Source of the DNA: Bimuria novae-zelandiae CBS 107.79
Taxonomy: Eukaryota; Ascomycota; Dothideomycetes; Pleosporales; Didymosphaeriaceae
Assembly: GCA_010015655.1 (NCBI GenBank)
Contig: ML976669.1
Coordinates: 870,230 to 934,229, forward strand
Direction of reading: 5' to 3'
Length of the DNA stretch: 64,000 nt
This document shows positions 46,936-59,883 of the stretch, piece after piece. Every line of letters starts with the position of its first letter. Position 1 is the stretch's first letter. A program made the translations under genes and the position numbers. The notes under the pieces were generated by a model, which ran no database searches, had not been told where the DNA came from, and worked only from the letters and a program-made list of their open reading frames with translations.

Positions 46936-48782
46936 ACGTGGTTCACTACCGAGCGGGCCAACCCCACCAAGCGGGCCACTTTTTAAAAGCTAGTCTATTG
47001 CGAAGCGCCTCCTACAACACTACTATAATTTACTATAATTCGCAGAATATAGAAATACTATTTAGACTTATTACTATTAGATATATCTATAATTTCTACT
47101 GCGCAGGTGCGAGCGTTGTGGCCAGCTTCGCCGTAACGTTCGCAGCGCCTCTGCCCACGCACCCTCTTTGTAGACTCTTTACCCTCCTTTTGCCTACTAC
47201 TATCCTTTTTAGCTATTAAATTAACTACCTCTCTTACTGTAAGTGTTTTAGCTGCCTAAATATACTTCCTCTTTTAACTTTTTACCTCTATTACTATCTC
47301 TACTACCTTACGAAGCCCTGCTATTTCCTGTCGTATTAACACTATTTTATGCCCTATTAATGCAACACCTTTATTAAGCTGCTTAATAGCTCTAAGAAGC
47401 AGAGAAACTAGTAAATCTCTATACTTCTATATACGCTCACGAACTAGCGTTAACTAAGCCTCTATCTCGCGGAGGTTACTTAGTGTTTTTAATTCCTATA
47501 GGGTATCCTTTGCGTTAGGTGGAGTTAGCGTACAAAGAACCATATTAAGTCTTAATAACACTGCCTCTAGGTTATATAAGACTAATCTAGCGCCTCTAAA
47601 GCCTGCGTAGATATTCGCCTTTGTTATTACCTTCTTAAAAGCTACTTTAAAGGCTAGTAGAAAGGCCTCCTTCTTAATCTACTTAGTGCCGTACCGTGCT
47701 AAGCTACTAATCTCATTACTGTACGCCCGCTTTAAAGGCGAAAAACAACCTACATTAAGTGGCTATAAGAGGTGTGATAAGTGTGGAGGTATATAGAGAA
47801 TAATAATCTTCTGTTCCTTACAGTATTTGTGGAATTCGTGCGAGTAGTGGCTCTCGTGACTATTTATAATTAGTAGCTAGTGTGCACCTAAACTACGCGC
47901 CTTAGTATAGGTATTAAAATGCCTTAGCTAGGCAAGGCTAAGCTTATTTAACGTCTAGCTATTAGGACTAACTTTAATAACCTAGTCTTAGGGTAGATTG
48001 TGGAACTAGGACGTGATTAGAACCTTACTAGGGAAGATAAAAAAGGGTAGCAGAGCCTAGCCTTTAGCGCTAACACCCTAAATATTAGTAACCTACCTAT
48101 AGTTACTAGGTTAAATCTTTTTTAGGTTGCTTCGCTTTTTAGAGCCTGTAAAGACTATCTAACCCTGTATTACCCCTATTATAAAGCCTGTCTCGTCGAA
48201 GTTGTACGTGTTGTTATTAGCGATACCGTACTTAGCCTTAGTATTAGTAACTAGCTCGAACTAGGGCGTTATAATACGTAGATCTTTGTTTAGGGCTCGC
48301 TAATAATTATATAAATAGCTTTTTTAAAGCTTAATTTCTAGCGTACGCGTCTTAAGCCTGTCTACCTAGTGCTTACTAATAGGCTGTCTACCGCGCTTAG
48401 CAAGTAGATTATTAGCTATATCTTAGACTATATCCCTTATTGCACCTATTCCTCGCTAGTTAAGCTTAAGTATACGTTAGACTAGAGCCTCCTCCTCTAG
48501 CTTAGTTAGCTTCTTTAAGTTGGGCTTGCAATCGCGTCGAGAGAGGGCTCCTTAGCGTTGTTATTATACTATTATTTAAGGCACGCTAAAGGCTATAATA
48601 ACGCGTCTTTTACTCTTATTACAATCTTTAATTATAGCTTAGATAGCAAGCTATAGTGCGCTTTTAGTATAAGGTTATTACGCGTTATGTTGTGATGGCA
48701 TTATAGTATAAGCTAGAGGTGGGCTGCATTTAGTAAAGTTGGCCCGCTCGGTGGGGTTGGCCGGCTTGGTGGTGAACCACGT
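46936..48782 (-). mobile_element. pogo-family DNA transposon P2
   Basis: Imperfect terminal inverted repeats of about 45 bp (outer end ACGTGGTTCAC, then (G)GCC-AACCCCACC blocks), flanked by TA (46934-46935 and 48783-48784); 1.85 kb. The minus strand encodes a DDE_1/pogo-type transposase: DNA-binding part KTRTLEIKL near 48340-48370, then NNNTYNFDETGFIIGVI near 48170-48220 (the first catalytic Asp region). Many RIP-type stops. The GC-rich ends are better preserved. Confidence 0.8.
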
Positions 48783-48868
48783 TAAAAGAAGAAGATAGTA
48801 AAGTTTCCTTAAATAAGACTTAGTAATAGCCTTAGGAAAAGAATAAAGGACGCCTTAAACCTATAGAG

Positions 48869-49286
48869 TGTTAGGATCTGAACATGTATGGAACGCGGAG
48901 GACCAACGGGCCTCAGTGGAAGTGACACTCGGCGGGGTCGCGTAACCGAGGTCACGTGACAACACCATCCAGCCAAGACTCACCAGCCATGGATGGCGAT
49001 ACCGTCCATGGATGGCAACGGTATCTTAGATGGTATGAATTCCTTATGTATATAAACCCACACGAATACCCTTATGGCATTCGTGTTCAACCTGTTTATT
49101 AATCTATTGTTTGGATCTGAATAAGCAACCTTGTTGATTTGATTATGCTATACCCACCTTTGATACTAACACCCTAGTGACAAGCGCAAGCTATCACTAC
49201 GACCCTCTCTTATCCTACTACAGTATTCCTGCCCGAGAACCAACCTTAGCCCCTTAGGGACCAGCTACCCCTTTGGGATCTTAACA
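48869..49286 (+). repeat. Solo LTR, TGTTRGGATCT family
   Basis: 418 bp flanked by TAGAG on both sides (48864-48868 and 49287-49291), so it is a solo LTR in G3, not G3's own 5' LTR. It is well preserved and contains CACGTGAC and CCATGGATGG palindromic blocks. Confidence 0.82.
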
Positions 49287-52200
49287 TAGAGTTAGTTATA
49301 GAGAAAATATCTTTTTTTAGACCTAGGCTTAGGCGGGAAAACGCCTTTAAAGAAATAAATACTACTAATAGTTAGGCATTAATTAAGCTATTAGTATAGC
49401 TTAAAGAAATATAGATAAAAGCTATACTAGATTTAGGAGCATAGGAGAGCTATATATTAAGAAAAGCACTTAATAGAGCAGGACTCTATAAGCGTAAGAA
49501 GGCCATACCCTATGCTATTTATATCGCGAATAGATAACTAATACCTGGCAAAGCAATAATCGAATATAAGGCTAAGACTACCCTTATAATTTATAGACAC
49601 TAAGAATTAATTACCCTTAATATAATTAAGGAAGCTAACTACGATATAATTTTAAAATTACCCTAGTTAAGAAAGTATAACCCTACGTTTAACTAGGAAA
49701 AGAAAGAGCTATTCTTTAAGCGCTATAATTATATATTATAAGTAAAGCCTACGTATTAATAGAGTATAATAGTAAATAAGAAAGCTATTAATAATATAGT
49801 CTCGCGACTAAAAGTTAATAAACACGAAACTAACTTAGTAAACGCTAGTAAGAACTACTAGGTTATAAAGTATAAACATGAAGAGAATAGCACCCCTCTT
49901 AATATTTTTAATAAATATAAAGAATAGAGTTATTTATTTTAGGAAGAGAAAGGAGCAAACGCCCTTCTTAAGTATATATACTAAGATTATCGCATTATAC
50001 TTAAAGAAGGAAAAACGCCGCCCTTTAGACTACTATATAGCCAAAGTAAAAAAGTACTCTAATAGACACGCGAATTCCTAAAGAAAGCCCTTAAAAGATA
50101 ATAAATATATAAGTTAGAATTACTAGTAGTATTACCCTTAATATTTGTTGCAAAGAAGGATAGAACACAACGTTTATATATTAATTATAAAAGGCTTAAC
50201 GATATAACAATTAAGAATAAATACCTACTATTAAATATATAAGAGTCTAGAAACAGGCTAGGACGAGCTAAGATATTTACGCAATTTAATCTATAAAATA
50301 GAGACTACCTTATATAAATAGTAGTAAGTAATAAGTATAAGACAGCCTTTTAAACTAGATATAAACTATTTAAGTACTAAGTTATGCCCTTTAGACTTAT
50401 AAATGCACTAGCAACATTTTAAGTAATAATTAATAACGTACTATAAAACTATTTTAATATATTTATAGTTACCTACCTTAACGATATCCTGGTATTCTTT
50501 AAGCAAGAGAAGGATTATATATAATACGTATAAATAGTACTATAAGCGCTAGATAGCGTTAATCTATAACTAAAACTAGAAAAATTTAAATTTTATATTA
50601 CGGAACGAGAGTTCCTAGGACATGTTATTAATACTAAAAGTATCTAAGTAAGCCCTTTAAAGATTAAGGAAGTAAGGAAGTAAAAATTACTTATTAATTT
50701 TAAAAAAATATAAGCCTTCCTTAAATTTATTAGATTTAATAGATAATTTATTATAAATTACTTTAGAATTACACTACTACTTACTAACCTTATAAAGAAG
50801 GATAGACCCTTTAACTAAATAAAAAAATATAAATAAGTATTTTAAACACTATAAGAAGCATGCATTACGCTACTAGTCCTTATATACTTTTAAGATAATA
50901 AACCCTTACGTATAGAAACTAATGTAAGCGACTTAGCGGTTAGAGTATACGCGAAGTAAGAAAAGAATAGTAAATAGCACCTAGTTATATACTACGCACA
51001 CAAGTTTATATTAGAAGAGTTATAGTATAAAGTACACGATAAAGAATTACTCGCGATAGTAAAAGCTATTAAATACTAAAGGATCTACGCACACAGTTAC
51101 TTAGAACTTATAATTTTTATAGACTATAAGAACCTTACATGCTTTATAACTATTAAAGAACTAACCTAACGATAAGCAAGATAGTTAGAAACGCTAAGAT
51201 AATATAAATTTAAAATTATATACATCCTAGGTAAAGAAAATAGACGAGCAGACGCTCTTAGCAAAATAAATAATAAAAGAGAAAAAGTTAAAATATATTT
51301 TATAATACTAAAGTAAAATCCTAATAGATCTTTAGAACTAACAGCCGAACTAAATTAACTTCTTATACTTATAAGAGAAGTACCTAAGGAACTATAAACA
51401 AAAATTATATAATAATACTATAATAACCTAGTGTATAGACACCTAGGTATTAGAAAGATAATAGAACTTATTTAGCAAAATTACAGCTTTAAAGGAATTA
51501 AAGAAGTAGTAACTATATATATCCGCAAATGCGCAAATTGCTAGCGCAATAAGCATGCCATATATCTTAGGTACGGAGAAATACAAGCAATCTAAATACC
51601 CGTTACACTATAGGAAGACATCGCTATGGACTTTATTATAGGATTACTAAAGTTAAAGGACCCTATAATAGGAATTACTTATAACGTAATACTAAATATT
51701 ATCTATTAATTTACTAAATACGTAGAATTACTACTATGCTAGAAGATAACTACGGTAAAGGAACTTATATTCTTTATCTTAGATTAACTTATATAATACT
51801 ACGGCATTTTAAAAATAATTATTAGCAATAGAGATAAGCTCTTTACTTTAAATTACTAAATGACGCTTATAGCACTTATTAGAATAAAATAAAAACTATT
51901 AATAGCATACTATCCGCAAACTAACGGATAAATAGAACGTACGAATTAAATAATTAAAACGTACCTACGCATCTACTATAATAACTAGAGGAATAACTAG
52001 ATTTCCCTATTATCTATAGCATAATTAGCATATAATAATAAGATATTAGTAGCATTAGGATTCACACTATTCTATATAAACTACGAAAGACACCTACATC
52101 TCTTTAATTAAACACTTCTAATAGCAATAAAAATAGAAGAAGTAATAAATATAGTAGAAACTATAAAGAAAGCACATGCATAACTCTAAGAGAATCTTAA

Positions 52201-52946
52201 AAAAGCTTAATAGTAAAGTATTTCCTATATAAACTAAAAAAGAAAAACGGCACTTTAGCTAAAGAAGGGGGATAAAGCATATCTACTTATAAAAAATCTT
52301 TAAACTTAAAAGAAAAAGTATAAGAAACTAGATTATATTAAGGTTAGGCTATTTTTTATTATTAAACAAGTATTACTAGTTAATTACTAATTAGAACTAT
52401 TGCTAGACGAGAAAATACACTTAGAATTTTATATAAACTAACTTAAACCTATAGACCCTAAGACACTAGTTAAGATAACCTTCTATTACTAGCTAAAGGA
52501 AGAAAATAAATTTTAAGTTAAAATACTTTTAAGATATAAAGAAGTTAGATAAAAAGACTTTTAAAATAATAAATTCTTATAAGAATAGTTAGTTAAGTAG
52601 AAAGGATACCTATATTTAGAAAATACATAAGAACCTAAATCTAAACTCTATAAGAACTATTAATAGCTCTTAAAAGAGTCGCAAAACAAGATCTATAATT
52701 ACTACTACTATATAGGGATAATAAGAGAAAGCTTTAAAGGAAACAAGACTTATAATATAATAATACTCTAAGAAAAACCTATGCAGCGGAAGAGGAAGGC
52801 TTTAACTAGATAATAGACTAGTCTATTACCTTAGCACCTAAAGTAGTATCTAAATTAATTAATACTATTACCTAAGCTAGCTCCTTACGAGCCTCTAGGG
52901 CTTCTAATTTATCTACTATAGACATCTTATAATTAAATAACTTTTA

Positions 52947-53170
52947 TGTTAAGAATATGTGGGTTCATTCCAGGTTGGTGGAAGGAAGGGCCGTAGTGCT
53001 TACTATGTAAGGGAGGCACGGCTGACTATAGCGTCCTCGTTACTATTTACACGGAAGAGGAATAACATAATAGGATAGTTAATATAATACGTTATAACTA
53101 CCCCGCCTTATCCCTCCTCCTACTTAATTATCCATAGTAGTTATGCTACCAGAGGGACCTTAATTTAATA
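52947..53170 (+). repeat. C2 5' LTR
   Basis: 224 bp, TGTTAAGAATATGTGGG...TTTAATA. More RIP transitions than the 3' LTR. Confidence 0.88.
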
Positions 53171-56100
53171 GGTTATAAGCCTAGTTACTAAAACTAACGT
53201 TATTATTTTAATCCTACTAGAGTCGCGCAGGACTTAAATTTAAGAAGGAATTAAATTACTACTAAGATCGCGAAGGACCTAGCTACGATTTGCAAAAGGA
53301 ATTAAACACCTACTAGAGTTACGAGGACTTAAATTTAAGCAAAAATTAAACATAATTACTAAAAGCCATGTGCAACGCGGTTAACACGCAACATATTTAC
53401 TTATCTTCTTTACGCCTAAGAACTAACAACGACTGCCCTACCTGCAGCATATTATTCGCAAATATCGCCCGCATCGCCTACATCGCTGGCATCGTTAGCA
53501 CCGCTGGCACCACCTGCCTGCCTTGCCTGCCTCGCCGTCCGCATCGCCTCCACCGCCTGTAACCGGCACGTATAAGCCTCGTCACACCCGAACACACACG
53601 ATGGCTAAAGAGAGGGAAGAATAGAAGATTCCTAAGCTTATAGCTAAGAATTATGATGCTTAGTTCCGCCAGAACAAAATTAAGCTAAGAGGAAAGAGAG
53701 TCTTCTACGTGTGCAAGAAGAGCCTAGAGGAATACTATAAAATTACTATAGCTAGAAATCTGTTAGATGCTATAAAAGAACTAGATATCGCAGACAAGAC
53801 TGCTAAGGCCCGCATTAATATTAATAAGAAAGACAAGTACCTAGAGGACAAAGCTATCGCAATTAACCTCTTATTTAGATCCCTTAGCGATAATAACTAG
53901 GCCCTTATTAATAAGTATAATACTACTTTCTAGTTCTAGTCTTACTTGCGCAAGAAGTACACCCAAACCAACGCTATAACTACTAATATATATATAACTA
54001 GGATCTAGACATTTACATTCGATTCTAAGAGTATAATTATTAGATTATAGGAAAAGCTAAAGGATTACTAACGTAAGCCCGTATTAGTAGACGCTAACAC
54101 TAATAGAGCCTATAAAGACTTAGCACTACTACTTATCCTTATAAGATTACTCCTAACAAGATTTAGGACTATAATCGACACCTTAAACGCCTAGCTTAAC
54201 CTTACTATCGAATAAAAGCTTAAGTTCCTGGAAGAGAAGGAGGTCTAAAACTAGTAAGACGCTAACGAGCAAGCTCTTCTAGCATTTAGGAAAGCCTATA
54301 AGTACATTCCGCCGCATAAACGAGGCAGCAAGGACCTGTTACTAAACTCTAAACCAAGTCCTACGCCTGTTATCGAGTGCTACCTCTGCAACAAACCTTA
54401 CTATATTTAAGACTATTTAAAACTAGTAAAGGCTCGAAAGCTCTTGAGAGAATACGAAGCCGAGAGGGAAAAGAAGAAGAAGAAGAAGTCCTTTATAAAG
54501 CTACCTAAGCTACTTGTTAAGCTTAAGAAACTTAATAACAAGACTAGCAAAGCATATAGAGCCAAAGAAGTTAGGTTAGAGTTAGAGCTAAAGATATTAA
54601 CTAATACCTTAGACTTAGAAGACGAGGAAATTAAGACATGTTATCTCTCTAAAGATATCCTTAGTAAGGCCTCTCCATCTACCTAGGCTAGCGACACTGG
54701 CGCCTCCTCACACATGTCTAACCAACCCTCGCTATTTAGACGAATAATTAAGATTAAGCGGAGACTCGTTTAGGTTAGAGGGGGAGAATTACACGCAGAC
54801 TAGAAAAGAGAAGCCTAAATAGTTTATAAGAATAAATCTTTAACATGGCTTTTAGATGTACTACTAGTACCTAACCTTAGGGTTAATTTGCTATTAGGGA
54901 GACGAATTTGTGTAGCAGGCCTAAAGGGTTGTTTTAATTCCTACACACTATCCTTCAAATTGGGGAAGAAGACGATTATTAAAGCAACTATAGACAATGG
55001 CCTCTACGTAGTGTCACACATTGCAGATAGATACAAAGAGACAGCATTTCCAGGCACAGAACGCTATGCACCAGCCCCAGATACAGAAGTCCTTTACACA
55101 CCAGCTAATTCCGAACTCGAGGCTGGTGAAAAGGAGAGATACTTGCTGTACCACAGACGCTTTACACACCTAGGACCCGCAAAGATTGCTAAACTCCACG
55201 AAGTCATAACTCTCCAGAAGAAGATTCAAGTCCTAGTAAAGAAAGAAATCTGCGAAGTCTACGCCTTAATAAAGATAAGGAACAGCATCCCTAATTAGCT
55301 ACAAGATCATAAAGCTAAGAAGCTAGCCCTAGTACAGTTCAACATTACAGGACCCTTTCTAATATTCCTACGAGGCAACCGATGGTTTCTCCTCATTATT
55401 AATAGCTACACGCGGAAGAACTAGGTTATCCTAATAAAGTAAAAGGGAGACACATAAAAGGAACTTAGAGTCTAAAAGACCTTTATTAAATATTAAACTA
55501 ATAAGAAAGTTAAAGCTGCCAGGACTAATAACGCTCCAGAACTCTTGCAACAAGTTAAGAAATAGAGAATTATACAGGAAGTTAAACTATAGCCTACCAT
55601 AATTACATTATCACATTAGAATAGACTAGCTAAGCGGAATATCTAAACTATAGAAGCTGACATGAGAGCAATACTTAAGGACGCTAGTTTACTAATCGAA
55701 TTCTAGGATAAAGCTATGGAAGCTGACACGTATATGTAAAACCGCACTAATACAGGACCTACAATTAATAGTAAGCAAGTCAGCCCTAAAGAGGCTTTTA
55801 TAGGAAAGACGCTATCTATTAATTATATCTATATATAGGGGAGCAAGTGCTACTCCTACATCTACCCTAAGATAATTTTAGTAGATTAACGACACGACAA
55901 GCTTATAGACCGCGGCAAAGTTAGAGTATTTATAGGATATTCTAAGATAATAAATAAGTAGTTTAAGTTCTACTCGCTAGAACTAGGATATACCTCAAAA
56001 TCAAGTCGTATGTTAGTAAACAAACACACACCCAGAGGGAGAGTCGAACTACGGTTACGGAACATTCTAGCTAGATCACAGGGAACGCTAAATACTATAC

Positions 56101-58245
56101 CAGACTAAAAACTAAGAGGAAGACTAAGGAAAGATCCTACTCCTGCTAAAATAACTACTACTTAACTAGATCCTACTTAACCAGCTCGCGCTTAACCGAC
56201 TCCTGCAGAACCGACTCCTACAGAACCGACTCCTGCAGAACCGACTTCTGCAGATCCTATGGAACAAGCTACTGTGGAATAGATAGAACTATTAACTGCA
56301 AACGAGATGGAACCACCTCCTGCGGAATAAGTGGAACTAACTCCCAAGCTAATTAAGCGTGGAAGAGGAAGACTAAGGAAGCTAACTATCGCTCCTCCTA
56401 CTACTATCTTACAAGATAAGCGAGTACCGGATCTGACAACTAAAGAACCTAAGGAACCAGCTCAATCCTTGCTAGAAGCTCTAAGATACTTTATAAGATA
56501 GTCTAAACGCAAGAGATCTAGAGGAGACACTACTAAGGATAAAAGACTCCGCAAGATTATTAAAGCCATGCTAGCACAAGTTAATTTTACAGATAAAGAA
56601 ATAGACAGAGAAGCCCAGATCTTTAAGAAAGCCTTTTTAGTAACTAAGATTGCAGGAATTCCGATCCCCTAGACATATTAACAAGCTATAAACGACCTAA
56701 AGTACGGAAATCGATGGAAAGTAGTAGTGCTGGAGGAGATGATCTCGCTAATGGAAAACGAAACCTAGGAAGAAGTTTTACGGCTAAAAGACGCTAATAT
56801 AGTTAATTTAAAGTGGGTTTTTATAATTAAAACTAAGCTAGACAGGATAGTTAAACGATTTAAAGCGCGCCTGGTGGCACGTGGTTTCACCTAAGTACAT
56901 AGAATCGACTATAATGAGACCTTTGCACCCACTGTCCGCATAGATACCTTGCGTCTATTCCTGGCCACTGTCGCAGCAGAAGACTTAGAATGTTTCTATT
57001 ATAATATTAAGAATGCGTTCACTAAATCTTACCTTAAAGAACAGATTCTCCTTAAGTAACCTAAAGGAGTTCGTGTTAAGAAAGGACATGTTCTAAAAGT
57101 GCTTTAAAGCCTATATAGACTAAAGCAGGCTGCTCGCGACTAGAACCTATTAATAAAAAAAGAGCTTCTTACATAGGGGTTTGTGCAAAGCCTTGCAGAC
57201 CCTTACATGTTTATCCATAAGGAGAGAAATATTCGAATCCTAGTCTACGTTAACGACGTTCTTACAGCGGTAAAGGAGCAATCCCAAACTAAGTGGTTCT
57301 AGAAGAAGCTTTCTGGACGATTTAACGCCAAGAACCTGGGGGAGGTACATAAGGTCCTTAGAGTGCAAGTTACAAGAGACAGAAAGCACTATATAATTTT
57401 CTTTAACTAAGAGTAATATCTGCGCGCAGTACTTAATAAGTTTAGAATATTAAGTAAGAAGTATAAGGATAAGAAAATCCTATCTACTAATTACACTTTA
57501 TTTAGACTAGCTACGGATAACAACAATCAGATTAACACAACGGAGTACTAGTAAGGAATCGGAAGTCTAATGTTCGCTATAGTACTTACACGTTCAGATA
57601 TTGCATTCACCCTTGGAAAGCTAAGCTAATACATAAGCGATCTAGTAGAACACCATAGCCATGCATTAAAGAACCTACTATAGTACCTAAGGTTAATAGT
57701 TATAATAAAACTACGCTACGGACTAGGGGGAGCACACTTATAGTTTGTCGTCTACTTAGACGCTAACTAGGCAAGCGATACTATAGACTAAAAAAGCGTC
57801 TTAGGCAGCACTGCGATGTTCTATAGAGGTCTAATCTTATAGTTAAGTAAGAAGTAATAATTGGTTGTAATATTAAGCTATAAGTCTAAATATATTACAC
57901 TTTTAACATGCTACAAGCAAGGCTAGTAGATTACCTAAGTATTTAGGGATCTTAGATTCCTAAAGTACATTAGAAAAGACACTAACAAGGTTTAGATGTT
58001 AGGAGACAACCAGGGCGCCATCGCACTTACAAAGAACCCTTACCTCCACGAAAGATTAAAACACATTAACGTTTGTTATTACTTTGTCCAGGACATAGTA
58101 GAATAAGGTAAACTTAAGGTAGCTTACGTGCTAACTACTAACATAGTTACTAATAGAATAATAAAGCTATTATAGCGAGTCGTATTTAAGAGATTTAAGA
58201 ACCAACTCGGAGTTGTCTACGGACCAGACCTGTCTTGAGGGGGAG

Positions 58246-58469
58246 TGTTGAGAATATGTGGGTTCATTCCAGGTTGGTGGAAGGAAGGGCCGTAGTGCCT
58301 ACTGTGTGAGGGAGGCACGGCTGACTGTAGCGTCCTCGTTACTGTTTACACGGAAGAGGAATAACATAATAGGATAGTCAATACAATACGTTGCAGCCAC
58401 CCCGCCTTGTCCCTCCTCCTACTCGGTTATCCATGGTAGTCATGCTACCAGAGGGACCTTGATTCAATA
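58246..58469 (+). repeat. C2 3' LTR
   Basis: 224 bp, TGTTGAGAATATGTGGG...TTCAATA. The C-to-T/G-to-A differences from the 5' LTR all point to the 5' copy as the mutated one. Confidence 0.88.
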
Positions 58470-58474
58470 TTTTA

Positions 58475-58880
58475 TTCTTTTTAATATAACTTCTTATATT
58501 AATTACGCAAACGCGCTATTTTCTCTCGTGCTAAATAAGTACGTAAGAGTGCTACGTAAGCGAGTTCTTTTTTTACTTAAAGTTTTACCTTCTTTTTAGC
58601 CTCTAACTTATTTAATCTTTCTAACTTAGTATCTATTTTTAAATAATCTAGTAAAGGAATATTCTCTAGCTTACACTTCTAATTACTATACTAAATATAA
58701 TTCGTATACTTTAAGTATAATAATAATAGCTAGTAAGGTAATTACTTCTTAGCACAGTATAAATAGGCGACTATAATAAATACATAATTTTACTTAAAAT
58801 AATTAGCTTATAAATAATAGTATTAGGTAGATTAGGAAAGTGGCTTTATAAGTAGTTAACTTATAAGGATATTAAGTCTA
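58475..58880 (-). pseudogene. Antisense reading frame in the 3' region of G3
   Basis: On the minus strand, opposite to pol, a frame reads LENIPLLDYLKIDTKLERLN, KLEAKKKVKL and AREKIARLRN. It appears to continue beyond the C2 insertion at about 52941-52800 (MSIVDKLEALEARKELA). Lys/Leu-rich, coiled-coil-like. Stops are TAA/TAG where Gln/Trp are plausible. Confidence 0.4.
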
Positions 58881-58894
58881 GAGGAGGAAGCTAA

Positions 58895-59327
58895 TGTTAG
58901 GATCTATTAAAACCTAATATAATGCGAGGTAGGGTATAGGTACTTATCTATGCGACTAGCTAAGATTCCTAACTTAGCCACGGATCACGTGACCAAGTCA
59001 CGCGTCCCAGAAATATTGGGCGTCCCAGAAGTATCTTGGCATATGGGACTTTGGGATTCTCGGGACACCTGGGATTCGTGGGACGAGTCATGTATATAGG
59101 AACGCAAGGATAGTCTCTTCTATTATTATATTTAACCTATTTATTAATCTATTATTTAGATCTAAATAAGCAACCTTATTAATTTAATTATACTATATAT
59201 ACCTTTAATACTAACGCCCTAGTGACAAGCGCAAGCTATTACTACGACCCTCTCTTATCCTACTAGTACTCTTGCCCGAGAACTAACCTTAGCCCTTAGG
59301 GACTAGCTACCCCTAGGGATCTTAACA
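58895..59327 (+). repeat. G3 3' LTR
   Basis: 433 bp, TGTTAGGATCTATT...CTTAACA. The right half matches the solo LTRs; the left half (U3) differs and carries repeated CGTCCCAG/TGGGAC blocks like those in the LTR of element D. Confidence 0.8.
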
Positions 59328-59883
59328 ATAACCTACTATACGCTCTTAAAGCAAGGTTAGATATAAAAGGAGGATAATATTACGCTATAGGTATACATAA
59401 GTAACTAAGGGCCTAACTTAGCAGGGTTAGGTAACTCTAGGTATATAGCTAACACTATCTAAGTAAAGGCTTAGTAATAATTTGCTTCTTCTTTTATATA
59501 CTAAATACAACCCCTTTAATCTCTATCTTGTCACTACACCACCTGCCCTACCTGTCCTCTTATAATAGCGTAGATTACGCGATATTATAGGCTTGTGTAA
59601 CTGTGCGCTAACTAGAAAAAACACCAGAATTAAAATCTATAATAGTAGCTTATATAGCTACTTTGCAATTGCCTATATCGATCGAGCGTCAATAATAGAA
59701 AAGGTGGTGTTATGTGGGTGATCGGTTTAGTGGGGCTGATCAACATTTAGGGGTGATCAATATTTAAGTGTGTCGGCTTTTCGCCAACCAATCACGAGCT
59801 TGAACAATACACTCACAATCCCGCCGGGGTAATCCACGCGCTCCATAGGACGACCTAGACATCCCACATACCTTCAAAACAAC
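59328..59883. other. Right border of the AT-rich block
   Basis: AT-rich remnant up to about 59700, then GC-balanced DNA. Several GTGATC/GCTGATCA words (59720-59760) hint at a degraded transposon end, but I cannot assign it. Confidence 0.4.

Larger units (their letters stand above)
52947..58469 (+). mobile_element. Ty1/copia element C2 nested in G3
   Basis: 5.5 kb; 224-bp LTRs 52947-53170 and 58246-58469; target duplication TTTTA (52942-52946 and 58470-58474). A PBS-like GGTTATAAGCC follows the 5' LTR, and the purine tract GAGGGGGAG precedes the 3' LTR. Plus-strand order: gag (from 53601, MAKEREE) with a knuckle remnant CYLCNKPYYI, protease (SDTGASSHMS near 54690), GAG-pre-integrase (YHRRFTHLGPAKIAKL, 55147-55194), integrase, RT (FKARLVARGF, VYVNDVLTAVK near 56850-57270), RNase H (HERLKHINVCYYFVQD near 58047). 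Partly RIPped; several segments remain open. Confidence 0.88.
48785..59327 (+). mobile_element. Ty3/gypsy element G3, split by nested insertions
   Basis: Plus-strand pol in two parts (48785-52946 and 58475-59327) around copia element C2. Protease (AILDLGA near 49420, then LPWLRKYNPTFNWEKEEL), reverse transcriptase (PLIFVAKKDRTQRLYINYKR, VMPFRLINALATF, TYLNDILVFFKQEK near 50150-50510; the usual YLDD is YLND), RNase H, and integrase near 51420-52100 (HPQTDGQ-like block at about 51910) can be read through RIP stops. The 3' LTR is 58895-59327, preceded by the purine tract GAGGAGGAAG. A 5' LTR is not identified with certainty; 46652-46935 may be its remnant, though its U3 differs. Confidence 0.75.
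27250..59700. other. Second AT-rich RIP-degraded block
   Basis: Over 32 kb of nested retrotransposons and pogo elements with TpA-rich composition and stop-riddled frames. Islands of better GC inside it correspond to LTRs, the miniature element 34113-35203, and a gag segment at 29170-29830. Confidence 0.8.

Noticed and set aside
46938..47219. Plus-strand 93-codon frame starting in the P2 inverted repeat
   Set aside because: It runs antisense to the transposase and starts inside the terminal repeat; a chance frame.
48869..59327. Reading 48869-49286 and 58895-59327 as the paired LTRs of one element
   Set aside because: The first is flanked by TAGAG on both sides, so it is a solo LTR; the U3 halves of the two LTRs also differ.
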